DNA of 64,000 bases. Source: an uncultured Aquimarina sp. Lineage in GTDB: Bacteria; Bacteroidota; Bacteroidia; Flavobacteriales; Flavobacteriaceae. The notes below the pieces were generated by a model that worked only from the letters and a program-made list of their open reading frames with translations, was not told where the DNA came from and ran no database searches. Location: contig CANMCO010000005.1 in assembly GCA_947496355.1 (NCBI GenBank), forward strand, positions 62,001 to 126,000, written 5' to 3'. Below, piece by piece: positions 49,123 through 58,241 of the stretch. The translations under genes and the position numbers were made by a program. Numbering within the stretch: the stretch's first letter is position 1; each line of letters begins with the position of its first letter.

Positions 49123-49875
49123 TTACTTAAAACGTTTCAATGTTTCTTTGGTAAACTCACTTAGCGCCAATCTTCCACTAATTACTGCTCTATCAGCTAA
49201 TAACACATCCCAATGTTCTGTTCCTTCCCAAAACACCTTTTTCATATCTTTCATTGCCTCTGGGTTATAGGTACACAAATGTTCTGCAAAAGCTTTCACT
49301 TCGCTATCCAGAGTTTCGACATCTTCAAAAACTTTGGTAAATAATCCTTTATCTCTTGCCCATTCTGCATCATAAAACGAATTAGCATCTATGGCAATTT
49401 GAGTCATCGCAGACAATCCTATTTTACGCTCTATAGCCGGCCCTACTACAAATGGACCTATACCTACGTTAAGTTCACTAAGCTTAATTGAAGCATATTT
49501 AGTAGCCATGCAATAATCTGTTGCTGCCGCTAATCCTACTCCCCCGCCAACGGTCTTTCCTTGTATGCGGCCAATGATAAATTTTGGGCATTTACGCATC
49601 GCATTAATCACATTGGCGAATCCTGAGAAAAAGATTTTCCCCGTTTCTGCATCATTGATATTGATCAGTTCTTTGAAACTTGCTCCTGCACAAAAGGTTC
49701 TATCTCGTCCACTTTTTAATACAATTACTTTAATATCCTCATTATCTCCTGCCTCTGTAATTGTTTGTGCTAATTTTGCCAGAATATCTCCAGGTAATGA
49801 ATTATGGGCAGGGTGAAAAAATTCTATGGTTCCTACTCCGTTTTCTATTTCTATATTTACGTATGGTTGTGTCAA
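49123..49875 (-). CDS. enoyl-CoA hydratase/isomerase family protein (PaaF-like role)
   Basis: 250 residues of the crotonase fold. FCAGASFKELI and KTVGGGVGLAAATDYCMATKYASIKLSELNVGIGP carry the two oxyanion-hole regions; the usual Glu pair is only partly kept, since the second acidic position (GIGPFVVG) lacks the common glutamate. It may act as the 2,3-dehydroadipyl-CoA hydratase (PaaF) of the pathway. The first gene of the PaaG type lies at 55508. It is cytoplasmic, starts 28 bp after the paaZ stop and is followed by the IVP gene. Confidence 0.72.
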   Translation of the reverse strand: MTQPYVNIEIENGVGTIEFFHPAHNSLPGDILAKLAQTITEAGDNEDIKVIVLKSGRDRTFCAGASFKELININDAETGKIFFSGFANVINAMRKCPKFIIGRIQGKTVGGGVGLAAATDYCMATKYASIKLSELNVGIGPFVVGPAIERKIGLSAMTQIAIDANSFYDAEWARDKGLFTKVFEDVETLDSEVKAFAEHLCTYNPEAMKDMKKVFWEGTEHWDVLLADRAVISGRLALSEFTKETLKRFK

Positions 49876-49903
49876 TTTAATCTATGTTTATTTTATTTCT
49901 TAC

Positions 49904-52402
49904 CTAATCTAAAAGGTTAAATTGTTCTAGATGGTGATTCAAATGTTTCACATTTAACAAATCCCATTCAAACTTATTCATTTCTCCAAACACTGCATTC
50001 TTCGTAATGGCATCTGGGTTTTCTTTGAAATATGCCTCAAATTCATCATATGCTTCTAATAATTTAACCTTTGCAGTTACCAAATCTTCGTGAATAAGAT
50101 CTTCTAGTGCTCCCTCTTTCATTAAAGGGTGATACACATCCCTTGGCATCTGTTTATGATTATAAATCATTTCCTGTACTCTCTCCAAATATTTCTCTGG
50201 AGTAGCTATTTCAAAGTTCTGAATCTGTCCTGCACCAATCCTGATTGTTTTCTCAAGATGTTCCACCATATGCTGCGGAGTCATCGTTCCCCATTTTGGC
50301 TTTACATCTTCTTTTAGGCGTGTTAAATACCCTTCTAGATTTGATCTATCCACTTGTATAAATGGTGATTTTTTCTGTACCATTGTCAAAATAGTAGCTA
50401 CTGCAGCCAACTCATCTTCTTGATCAAAAACCTCAACAAACCATTTTGCAATTCCGCTAGGAAGTTCTTTACCTCTATGATCACGATCAATTTTCTGTTT
50501 ACACGTTAATCTAACATATACGGTATCATTATGATAAATCGGTCTCAAGAATCGACACTCTTCTAATCCATAATTAGCAGCTACCGGCCCTTTATTAGGA
50601 TATACAAATAATCCCGCCGCTGCTGCCAGAATGAAGTATCCGTGGGCCGTACGTTTTTCAAAAATACTTCCCTCTAAAGAAGTGATATCCGTATGCGCAT
50701 AAAAATGATCCCAAGTAAGGTTTCCAAAATTGATAATATCAGTATCGGTTATGGTGCGCTTATGTGTTTTAATAGACATACCAGCCTCGATATCTTCCCA
50801 ATGGTATGAAAAAGGATGCTTTTCTGATTCTTTATATGCTGAATTTGCTTGATAAATCCCTGTAATCTCTGTAAGCGTTGTTGGCGTTCCTTGAATTGCG
50901 CATCGCTGCATATAATGTTTAATACCGCGCATTCCTCCCATTTCTTCTCCTCCTCCGGCACGTCCAGGGCCTCCATGAGTAAGCATTGGTAGTGGAGAGC
51001 CATGGCCAGTACTTTGCTTGGCATTTTCTCGGTTTCCTACCAAAATACGTCCGTGATGTGAAGCTGCACCTACAACAAACTCTTTGGCTATTTTATCATC
51101 ATAAGTAAAAATAGAAGACACCAAAGATCCTTTTCCCATTTGAGATAATGTAATTGCATCATCTAATGTATCATAAGGCATAATTGTAGATACGGGACCA
51201 AAAGCTTCAATCTCATGAACACCTGTATTCTTAAAAGGGTGATCTTCTCTTAGCAAAATCGGAGGTACAAAGGCTCCTTTTTGAGCATCAGCTCCAATCG
51301 TTTCAATTTTATCCAAATTGCCATACACCATTTGGGCTGTTTTGGCTATTGCAGAAACATTATTCTTAAAACTTTCTACTTGCTGTTTACTAGCCAAAGC
51401 ACCCATTCTTACTTCTTTTAATCTTGGATCTCCTATCGTCACTTTATCCAATTGATTGCCTAAAGCAATTTGTACATCTTCAACAAAGTCAGAAGGCACT
51501 ATAATTCTACGAATAGCTGTACATTTTTGACCAGATTTTACAGTCATTTCTTTGCGTACCTCTTTGATAAACAAATCAAATTCTGGTGTTCCTGGTGCTG
51601 CATCTTTTCCTAATACGGAAGCATTAAGAGAATCTGCTTCCATCGTAAATGGAACGGATTCTTCAATTAATCTTGGATGGGCTTTTAAGATTCTTCCTGT
51701 ATGTGCAGAACCTGTAAAGGTTACCACATCCTGAGATTCAACAGTATCTAGTATATTTTTAGTTATTCCGCTTAATAATTGCAATGATCCTTCTGGAAGA
51801 ATTCCTGAATCTACAATTACCCGAACTACGGCTTCTGTTAAATATGCCGTTTGCGGTGCTGGTAGTACAACAGCTGGTACTCCAGCCATCCAATTTACCG
51901 CACATTTTTCCAGCATTCCCCAAATTGGAAAATTAAATGCATTAATATGAACTGCTACTCCTCTTTTGGGCACCAAAATATGATGTGCCATAAAACGTCC
52001 TCCACGAGAAAGATCAATCGGATCACCTTCTACATGATACGGCTGATTAGGAAATAGTTTTCTCAACGATGCATTGGCAAATAAATTCCCGAAACCACCT
52101 TCGATATCGATCCAACTATCTACACGAGTAGCGCCCGAACGATAACTTAACTCATAAAATTCTTCTTTACGTTTGGTAAGAAACAAGGCCAATTTTTTCA
52201 GCATATTACCACGCTGTTGAAATGTCATTTTTCGAAGGATTTCTCCACCTTTAGTTCTACCGTATTGCAGTACTTCAGGGATATCTAATCCGTCCGTAGT
52301 TGACACCCCTATAATTTCGCCTGTCACAGCATCATGCATTATGGTTCCATCTCCTGAACCTGCAACCCATTTTCCGTTTATATAGCTTTCTAATTTTTTC
52401 AT
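49904..52402 (-). CDS. paaZ: PaaZ bifunctional oxepin-CoA hydrolase/aldehyde dehydrogenase with an extra C-terminal domain
   Basis: 832 residues, against about 681 for E. coli PaaZ. The N-terminal aldehyde dehydrogenase domain (1-515) has E255 and catalytic C294 (SGQKC). The MaoC-type R-hydratase domain (about 535-680) has D565 and H570 (NLTWDHFYAHTD). Residues about 690-832 are an added helical domain beginning KWGTMTPQHMVEHLEKTIRI and ending FEWDLLNVKHLNHHLEQF, which resembles DUF1569/DinB-type four-helix bundles with histidine pairs. The enzyme opens the oxepin ring and oxidises the aldehyde to 3-oxo-5,6-dehydrosuberyl-CoA. The role of the extra domain is unknown. Confidence 0.9.
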   Translation of the reverse strand: MKKLESYINGKWVAGSGDGTIMHDAVTGEIIGVSTTDGLDIPEVLQYGRTKGGEILRKMTFQQRGNMLKKLALFLTKRKEEFYELSYRSGATRVDSWIDIEGGFGNLFANASLRKLFPNQPYHVEGDPIDLSRGGRFMAHHILVPKRGVAVHINAFNFPIWGMLEKCAVNWMAGVPAVVLPAPQTAYLTEAVVRVIVDSGILPEGSLQLLSGITKNILDTVESQDVVTFTGSAHTGRILKAHPRLIEESVPFTMEADSLNASVLGKDAAPGTPEFDLFIKEVRKEMTVKSGQKCTAIRRIIVPSDFVEDVQIALGNQLDKVTIGDPRLKEVRMGALASKQQVESFKNNVSAIAKTAQMVYGNLDKIETIGADAQKGAFVPPILLREDHPFKNTGVHEIEAFGPVSTIMPYDTLDDAITLSQMGKGSLVSSIFTYDDKIAKEFVVGAASHHGRILVGNRENAKQSTGHGSPLPMLTHGGPGRAGGGEEMGGMRGIKHYMQRCAIQGTPTTLTEITGIYQANSAYKESEKHPFSYHWEDIEAGMSIKTHKRTITDTDIINFGNLTWDHFYAHTDITSLEGSIFEKRTAHGYFILAAAAGLFVYPNKGPVAANYGLEECRFLRPIYHNDTVYVRLTCKQKIDRDHRGKELPSGIAKWFVEVFDQEDELAAVATILTMVQKKSPFIQVDRSNLEGYLTRLKEDVKPKWGTMTPQHMVEHLEKTIRIGAGQIQNFEIATPEKYLERVQEMIYNHKQMPRDVYHPLMKEGALEDLIHEDLVTAKVKLLEAYDEFEAYFKENPDAITKNAVFGEMNKFEWDLLNVKHLNHHLEQFNLLD

Positions 52403-52672
52403 TGTTCTAACATTTTTTTACTCCTTTTCTTTTTTGCATTGCCCAAAAAAGAAACAAAAAAGTCTAGTCTTAAGAAACCTCAGCTAAAAATATCGCTCTC
52501 TTCACTAAATTAAATGAAACTTTACTACTAGCTTGTTTATTATTTTTATCAATTATAATTTCTAAAAGATTTAATCACTCTAACTCTTTTCGAATTTAAT
52601 TTTACGTTTCGCTCACTTCATTTTTCACCCAAAATCAATTCAAAACCTCATCCTCAAAGCCTAGCGGCCTCA
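52403..52672. other. 270-bp AT-rich gap between paaJ and paaZ
   Basis: There is no coding frame. Near 52427-52475 there is a pyrimidine-rich run with TTTTGCATTGCCCAAAA and AAAGAAACAAAAAAG, a sequence type often dispersed between flavobacterial genes. I see no clear terminator or promoter. Confidence 0.35.
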
Positions 52673-53881
52673 CTAACTCACATTCTCAATTACACAAGCA
52701 TATCCTTGACCAACGCCTACACACATAGTGATTAAGGCGTAGCGTTTCTTTTGTTCTTGTAATTCTAAAGCTGCAGAATATGCAATTCTGGTTCCCGTTA
52801 CCCCTAATGGGTGTCCTATTGCAATAGATCCTCCGTTAGGATTTATTCTTGGATCGTCATCTGCTAGCCCCCATTCTCTTATACATGCTAACGCCTGAGA
52901 TGCAAACGCCTCATTAAGTTCAATTACATCAATATCATCCATGGTAATACCAGCTTTTTCTAATGCTTTATTAGAGGCCTGAACCGGGCCAATACCCATA
53001 ATTCTTGGTTCTACGCCTACTACAGCAGAACTTACAATTCTGGCAATAGGTTTTAGATTATATTGTTTTACTGCATCCTCAGATGCAATTATAGTTGCAG
53101 CTGCTCCATCATTTAATCCTGAAGAATTTCCAGCGGTTACACTACCTTCTTTTTTGAAGGCTGGTCTTAGCTTTCCTAGAATTTCTTTAGTGGTTCCGGG
53201 TTTTACAAATTCATCATTAGAAAACTGAATAGGATCTTTCTTTCGTTGCGGAATTTCGACTGTAGTAATTTCTTTTGCTAATCTACCCGATTGCTGAGAT
53301 TTAGTCGCTTTTATCTGACTCCAATATGCAAAAGCATCCTGATCTTCACGAGAGATCTTATATTTTTCCACTAAGTTCTCTGCGGTATTACCCATACCAT
53401 CGGTCCCATATAATTCATGCATTTTTTGATTTACAAAACGCCATCCAAAACTAGAGTCATACATCTTAGAATCATTACCAAAAGCAGAAGATGGTTTTGC
53501 AATAACATAGGGGCCACGTGTCATATTTTCTACTCCACCAGAAATAAATAGATCACCATCACCAGCTTTGATTGCTCGATTAGCATGAATAATTGCTGAT
53601 AATCCCGAACTGCACAAGCGATTCACTGTTTCACCAGGAACTGTAAAAGGTAATCCTGCCAATAGAGAGCACATACGTGCAACATTGCGATTATCTTCGC
53701 CTGCTTGATTGGCACATCCCATAATCACATCATCATAGGCTTCTTTTGGAATATTTGGATTCTTTGCTACCAATTTCTCAATCACCAAAGCACCTAAATC
53801 ATCTGTGCGAACTGCTGATAATGTCCCTTTGTAATTTCCGATTGGAGTTCGAACTCCATCTATGATATATGCTTCCTTCAA
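52673..53881 (-). CDS. paaJ: PaaJ-like 3-oxoadipyl-CoA/acyl-CoA thiolase
   Basis: 402 residues, a full thiolase II. Nucleophilic C90 lies in [12 protein letters not shown], the [10 protein letters not shown] motif with the catalytic His is near 355, and a second Cys in [10 protein letters not shown] is near 388. NEAFASQA is also conserved. In the phenylacetate pathway it cleaves 3-oxo-5,6-dehydrosuberyl-CoA and 3-oxoadipyl-CoA with release of acetyl-CoA. It is followed by paaZ after a 270-bp gap and preceded by paaI at 28 bp, all on the minus strand. Confidence 0.9.
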   Translation of the reverse strand: MKEAYIIDGVRTPIGNYKGTLSAVRTDDLGALVIEKLVAKNPNIPKEAYDDVIMGCANQAGEDNRNVARMCSLLAGLPFTVPGETVNRLCSSGLSAIIHANRAIKAGDGDLFISGGVENMTRGPYVIAKPSSAFGNDSKMYDSSFGWRFVNQKMHELYGTDGMGNTAENLVEKYKISREDQDAFAYWSQIKATKSQQSGRLAKEITTVEIPQRKKDPIQFSNDEFVKPGTTKEILGKLRPAFKKEGSVTAGNSSGLNDGAAATIIASEDAVKQYNLKPIARIVSSAVVGVEPRIMGIGPVQASNKALEKAGITMDDIDVIELNEAFASQALACIREWGLADDDPRINPNGGSIAIGHPLGVTGTRIAYSAALELQEQKKRYALITMCVGVGQGYACVIENVS

Positions 53882-53909
53882 AATCTAAAATTTTGTTTTA
53901 GTTTATATT

Positions 53910-54323
53910 TTATTCTTCCCAGTTTTTACTGGTTCTATATACTACGCCTTTAAATAAAGCGACAATTTCATCACCTCTCTTTACTTCAACAATATTAAAA
54001 CCTATCTTCGTTTTTGTAACATCTGTTACTGCCTCGGCGGTTAGATAATCTCCTTCTTCTAAAGCTTCTATGTGGTTAATAGAAGTTTCAATAGAAACCG
54101 CATATTTCCCATGAGTATTTGCCGAAAACCCGAAAGCAGTATCTGCCAAACTATATGATATCCCTCCATGTGCTTTACCCATACTATTAAGCATTTCTTT
54201 TCTAATGGTCATCCCAACTTTACATCTGCCTTTTTCAACTTCGAGAATTTCAATCCCAAGCCAAGTACTGAAGGCATCTTGTGACAACATCTTATGTGGA
54301 ATAGCTTCAGATTTTATTGTCAT
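53910..54323 (-). CDS. paaI: PaaI hotdog-fold acyl-CoA thioesterase
   Basis: 137 residues with one hotdog domain. GKAHGGISYSLADTAFGFSANTHG is the PaaI-type active-site segment with the conserved acidic residue (D in LADTAFG). The tetrameric enzyme hydrolyses ring-hydroxylated phenylacetyl-CoAs and protects CoA supply during the pathway. Start ATG 54323 lies 1 bp after the paaH stop, showing coupling. Confidence 0.92.
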   Translation of the reverse strand: MTIKSEAIPHKMLSQDAFSTWLGIEILEVEKGRCKVGMTIRKEMLNSMGKAHGGISYSLADTAFGFSANTHGKYAVSIETSINHIEALEEGDYLTAEAVTDVTKTKIGFNIVEVKRGDEIVALFKGVVYRTSKNWEE

Positions 54324-54324
54324 A

Positions 54325-55503
54325 TTAATTACCTATTGCCTGCTTAGCGTTAAAAAACGTTTTATCCTCTCTATTCATTTTTCTTAATAAAGGACTACAT
54401 CTATAGCGATCTTCACGATATTCATCATAAAGTTTATCCAATGTGTTTACGCACCAATCAATTCCTTTTTCATCAGCCCAGGACAACAACCCTTTGGGAT
54501 AATTTACTCCTTTGGTCATAGCATTATCGATGTCTTCTGCAGAAGCAATATTCCAGAATAACGCATCAGCAGCTTCATTGATCAACATTACCAACACCCT
54601 ATCAAAAATGTATGTTGCTAGTGCTGCATCTTCTTTAGGAGCATCCTTCACTGCATTATCACTATAATCGTAATACCCTTTACCCGATTTTCTTCCTAAA
54701 TAACCAGCCTCTGATAATCTTTTTTGCGTAAAAGCAGGTTTATATCTAGGGTCATAATAAAATGCTTTGAAAACAGTTTCCGTAACAGTATAATTGATAT
54801 CATTCCCTATAAAATCCATCAATTCAAAAGGTCCCATTCTAAAACCACCAAGTGTCTTTAAGCTCCAATCTATAGTCGCTAAATCTGCAATGCCTTCTTC
54901 ATAAACTCGTAAAGATTCTCCATAAAAGGGTCGTGCAACGCGATTCACTATAAAACCTGGTGTATCTTTTGCGATCGCTACAACTTTTTTCCAACCTTCT
55001 ATAATTTTTACAACCTTATTTGTTATTTCGGAAGACGTCTGTACTGCCGGAATTACCTCAACCAGTTTCATTAATGGAGCTGGATTGAAGAAATGAATCC
55101 CAATACAACGCTCAGGGCTTTGTAAAGATGAAGCTATTGAAGCTATTGATAATGAAGAGGTATTGGACGCAATAATGGTGTCCTTAGACACATAGCTTTC
55201 TAATTCTGAAAACACTTTCTTTTTGATATCAAGATTTTCTATAATTGCTTCAATAGTAAGGTTAGCATCCTTTAAATCTTTCAAAGAATCTACATAGGAG
55301 ATATTATTTTGGATGCGATCTTTTTCCTCTTGATCAATTCTTCCTTTTTCAATTAATCGAGTAAGAATTCTTTCTAAAGCATTTTTACTTTTATCCAGCG
55401 CTTCCTGCTTTGTATCGAACACCTTTACTTTACAACCAGAAGTAGCAGCCACTTGCGCAATACCGCTTCCCATTGTTCCTGATCCTATTACGCCTACAAT
55501 CAT
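54325..55503 (-). CDS. paaH: PaaH-like 3-hydroxyacyl-CoA dehydrogenase
   Basis: 392 residues. Rossmann NAD-binding start VGVIGSGTMGSGIAQVAA, conserved GIHFFNPAPLMKLVEVIP with the catalytic His, and VNRVARPFYGESLRV in the dimerisation part. Two copies of the C-terminal 3HCDH domain are present (about 185-285 and 300-385). It oxidises 3-hydroxyadipyl-CoA to 3-oxoadipyl-CoA with NAD+. The gene starts 4 bp after the paaG stop and overlaps nothing, forming a tight paaG-paaH-paaI block. Confidence 0.92.
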   Translation of the reverse strand: MIVGVIGSGTMGSGIAQVAATSGCKVKVFDTKQEALDKSKNALERILTRLIEKGRIDQEEKDRIQNNISYVDSLKDLKDANLTIEAIIENLDIKKKVFSELESYVSKDTIIASNTSSLSIASIASSLQSPERCIGIHFFNPAPLMKLVEVIPAVQTSSEITNKVVKIIEGWKKVVAIAKDTPGFIVNRVARPFYGESLRVYEEGIADLATIDWSLKTLGGFRMGPFELMDFIGNDINYTVTETVFKAFYYDPRYKPAFTQKRLSEAGYLGRKSGKGYYDYSDNAVKDAPKEDAALATYIFDRVLVMLINEAADALFWNIASAEDIDNAMTKGVNYPKGLLSWADEKGIDWCVNTLDKLYDEYREDRYRCSPLLRKMNREDKTFFNAKQAIGN

Positions 55504-55507
55504 AATT

Positions 55508-56287
55508 TTATTTGCCTTTAAATTCAGGTTTTCTTTTTTCTATAAATGCATTTACACCCTCAGAATAATCTTCGCTCTCTGCGGCTTCTATTTGTAAATC
55601 AGATTCCATTGCCAATTGTTGTTCTAGATTATTCACCATAGACTGATTTAATAATCTTTTTGTTAACCCCAAAGCTTTTGTTGGCATCTTAGCCAGTTTT
55701 TCTGATAGTTTGGATACTTCTTCTTCAAATGTTTCTGCAGGAAACACTTTATAAAGCATCCCTAATTGCTCTGCCTCATTTGCACTCACTTTATCTCCCA
55801 ACATCATTAGGGCAGAAGACTTTTGTAAACCTATTAATCTGGGTAAAAAGAATGTACCTGCACTATCAGGAATTAACCCAATCTTACTAAATGCCTGGAT
55901 AAAACTAGCTGTTTCAATCGCCACTACAATATCACAAGCCAAAGCAATATTAGCCCCAGCCCCTGCTGCAACGCCATTAACCGCAGCAATAATCGGTTTT
56001 TCAATTGATCTTATTCTTTCGACTATAGGATTATAGTGTTCTTCTAATATTTTTCTGAAACCAGGATTTAATTCTGGTGAAGTTACTTCATTAAGATCCT
56101 GACCCGCGCAAAATGCTTTTCCGTTACCGGTAATTACAATTGCTCTTACTTCATTATTACTATTACAATCATCTAATGTTTTTTGTAATAATAATGCCAT
56201 TTCTCTATTGAAACTATTAAATGTTTCTGGACGGTTAAGTGTAACTCTCGCTATTCCGTTCTCAACTTGTAATTGGATTGAAGGCAT
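55508..56287 (-). CDS. paaG: PaaG-like enoyl-CoA hydratase/isomerase
   Basis: 259 residues from ATG 56287 (MPSIQLQ); an ATG at 56302 and a TTG at 56311 are in frame, but family alignment favours 56287. It has a crotonase fold with AFCAGQDLNEV and NGVAAGAGANIALACDIV as oxyanion-hole segments, and FSKIGLIPDSAGTFFLPRLIG with the PaaG-type Asp near 135. PaaG isomerises the ring epoxide to oxepin-CoA and later shifts a double bond. It lies upstream of paaH, with about 195 bp of AT-rich, featureless DNA separating it from paaD. Confidence 0.88.
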   Translation of the reverse strand: MPSIQLQVENGIARVTLNRPETFNSFNREMALLLQKTLDDCNSNNEVRAIVITGNGKAFCAGQDLNEVTSPELNPGFRKILEEHYNPIVERIRSIEKPIIAAVNGVAAGAGANIALACDIVVAIETASFIQAFSKIGLIPDSAGTFFLPRLIGLQKSSALMMLGDKVSANEAEQLGMLYKVFPAETFEEEVSKLSEKLAKMPTKALGLTKRLLNQSMVNNLEQQLAMESDLQIEAAESEDYSEGVNAFIEKRKPEFKGK

Positions 56288-56482
56288 ATTTTTATTAATC
56301 ATAAATTTCAAAATCTAAATGTAAAATGATAAAGTATTATATATAATATTCATACTTAAATACCTTTTACATTTATATTTTTCAGTTTAACATTTTTAAT
56401 TTCCTGCTATTAATTATAGCATCATTCCAGATATGTAATTTAGGTCTCAACCCATGAGATAAATCTACATAGCAGATAGATA

Positions 56483-56986
56483 TTATTTTAGACATTTGAA
56501 GTAATCAAAAGGTTCCAGGCAATCTTCGCACTTAAACAATGCTTTGCAGGCTGTAGAACCAAACTGACTTACCATTTTCGTATTTGTCGAACTACATTGA
56601 GGGCATTTCACTATCTTTTTATTACCTAATAACGCTTCTTTATCTGCTTCTTCATCTAATGGGGCTGCTATCCCATATTCTTCTAAAGCTTTCCTACCTC
56701 TTGGAGTGATCCAATCGGTGGTCCAAGCAGGCGATAAAACCAGATCAACTTTTGCTTGAATGTTTTCTTCTTTAAATGCTGCAATGATATCTTCTCCTAT
56801 TACATCCATCGCCGGACACCCACTATAAGTTGGAGTAATTTTAATCTGAACGACGTCATCTATTTTTTGAGCAGAACGAACTACACCCATATCCATAATA
56901 GACAATACAGGAATTTCAGGATCTGATATTTTTTCCAGAATTGAAATAAGGTTTGCGTCAATATGTTGTTCTAGTGCTATAGTCAT
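56483..56986 (-). CDS. paaD: PaaD, phenylacetyl-CoA epoxidase maturation subunit
   Basis: 167 residues from ATG 56986 (MTIALEQ); in-frame codons to 57028 overlap the intergenic region and look non-coding. The DUF59/MIP18 part (about 8-100) contains DPEIPVLSIMDMGVVR and TPTYSGCPAMDVI. The C-terminus has four paired cysteines in CPQC, CEDC and neighbours. PaaD is required for the epoxidase in vivo, probably for Fe-S or di-iron assembly. It follows paaC by 53 bp on the minus strand. Confidence 0.92.
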   Translation of the reverse strand: MTIALEQHIDANLISILEKISDPEIPVLSIMDMGVVRSAQKIDDVVQIKITPTYSGCPAMDVIGEDIIAAFKEENIQAKVDLVLSPAWTTDWITPRGRKALEEYGIAAPLDEEADKEALLGNKKIVKCPQCSSTNTKMVSQFGSTACKALFKCEDCLEPFDYFKCLK

Positions 56987-57039
56987 TTTTATTATTATGG
57001 ATCCCAGCCAACGATGGGGTGACAACATCTATGATAGTA

Positions 57040-57795
57040 TTACCATTTCATATTTGGGTATGTACGTTGCATATATTGTAAATCAGAAAGTAAGTATCCC
57101 ATATGTTCACTATGGATTCCTTGTTTTCCTCCTTTTTGAAACCATTTGGTTTCAGGAATAGTCAAAGTAGCTTCTTCAAGTACTTCACCTATTCTTTTAT
57201 AATAGTTTTCTTTAAGTTTTGAGACATCAACTCCTACTCCCGATTGAAAAGCGAGTTCATCATCCTTGGTCATATGAAATAACTCATCTGTGAATTTCCA
57301 GAGATCATCTACTGCTTCTTGTGCTTTCTGATGGCTTTCTTCTGTTCCATCTCCTAATCTTTTCATCCAATCTGAAGAAAATCGTTGATGATAACTTACT
57401 TCTTTGATTCCTTTTTTCGCAATAGCAGAAAGAGTATCATCATTACTATTTTGTAACTCCTGAAGCAATAACAGGTGAAAAACATCATAAAAAAACTGTC
57501 TCGTAATCACATATCCAAAATGTCTATTAGGTTGCTCAACAAGCAAGACATTTTTATATTGTCTTTCAATTCTCAAAAAAGCAATATCATCTTCAGTTTT
57601 CCCATCTCCTGAAAGTTGTGCAGCATATTGATAATAACTACGAGTTTGCCCCAGTAAATCCAAGGCCATATTTGTCAAAGCAATATCGGTCTCTAGATTT
57701 GGCCCATGGCCACAAAGTTCTGATAATCGCTGACCAAGAATTAATGCATTATCTGCAACACCATAGATATACTGAATTATATTTTCGTTTTTCAT
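57040..57795 (-). CDS. paaC: PaaC, structural subunit of phenylacetyl-CoA epoxidase
   Basis: 251 residues of the helical ferritin-like fold. DNALILGQRLSELCGHGPNLETDIALTNMALDLLGQTRSYY and KEVSYHQRFSSDWMKRLGDGTEESH are PaaC motifs. It does not bind the catalytic iron pair itself but forms the heterodimer with PaaA needed for activity. A palindromic spacer (57796-57898) lies before it, after paaB. Confidence 0.93.
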   Translation of the reverse strand: MKNENIIQYIYGVADNALILGQRLSELCGHGPNLETDIALTNMALDLLGQTRSYYQYAAQLSGDGKTEDDIAFLRIERQYKNVLLVEQPNRHFGYVITRQFFYDVFHLLLLQELQNSNDDTLSAIAKKGIKEVSYHQRFSSDWMKRLGDGTEESHQKAQEAVDDLWKFTDELFHMTKDDELAFQSGVGVDVSKLKENYYKRIGEVLEEATLTIPETKWFQKGGKQGIHSEHMGYLLSDLQYMQRTYPNMKW

Positions 57796-57898
57796 TGTAA
57801 TGCCCGTGTAAGCGGGTATCTTTTATTTAACTTCAATTTCATATAATGCGTTTCCCACTTTCGTGGGAATTGTAATTATTGCAACTGCAATAATTACA
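57796..57898. repeat. palindromic spacer between paaB and paaC
   Basis: It contains a CCCAC/GTGGG hairpin near 57854-57868, an imperfect hairpin near 57801-57821, and a perfect inverted repeat with TGTAATTATTGCA arms (57871-57883 and 57886-57898) that includes the paaB stop codon. These may stabilise or tune the mRNA ratio. Confidence 0.6.
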
Positions 57899-58178
57899 TA
57901 TGTTTTACTTCGTCTGGAAGCGTATAAAAAGTAGGATGTCTATATACTTTATCTTGAGCAGGTTCAAATAATTCACCGCTGTTCTCCGGATTAGAAGCTG
58001 TTATATGTTTGGACTCAACCACCCATATACTTACTCCTTCGTTTCTGCGCGTATATACATCTCTAGCATTTTCTAATGCCATTTCTGCATCGGCAGCATG
58101 AAGGCTTCCAAAATGACGATGTTCTAAACCATTTTTACTCCTTACAAACACTTCCCAAAGTGGCCAATTATTTTTCAT
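57894..58178 (-). CDS. paaB: PaaB, small subunit of phenylacetyl-CoA epoxidase
   Basis: 94 residues, the expected PaaB size. WPLWEVFVRSKNGLEHRHFGSLHA and ALENARDVYTRRNEGVSIWVVE are diagnostic. PaaB bridges PaaA-PaaC heterodimers in the epoxidase complex. It follows paaA by 63 bp that include a short GC-rich hairpin. Confidence 0.95.
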   Translation of the reverse strand: MKNNWPLWEVFVRSKNGLEHRHFGSLHAADAEMALENARDVYTRRNEGVSIWVVESKHITASNPENSGELFEPAQDKVYRHPTFYTLPDEVKHM

Positions 58179-58186
58179 ATCTATTA

Positions 58187-58223
58187 GCCCTCACCCCCAG
58201 CCCCTCTCCCAAAAGGAGAAGGG
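58187..58223. repeat. GC-rich hairpin between paaA and paaB
   Basis: A CCCTCACCCCCAG run is followed by a CCCCTCTCC/GGAGAAGGG hairpin (58201-58209 with 58215-58223, one mismatch). This looks like a short dispersed element. Confidence 0.5.
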
Positions 58224-58241
58224 AGTAAGCAAGGAATTTAT

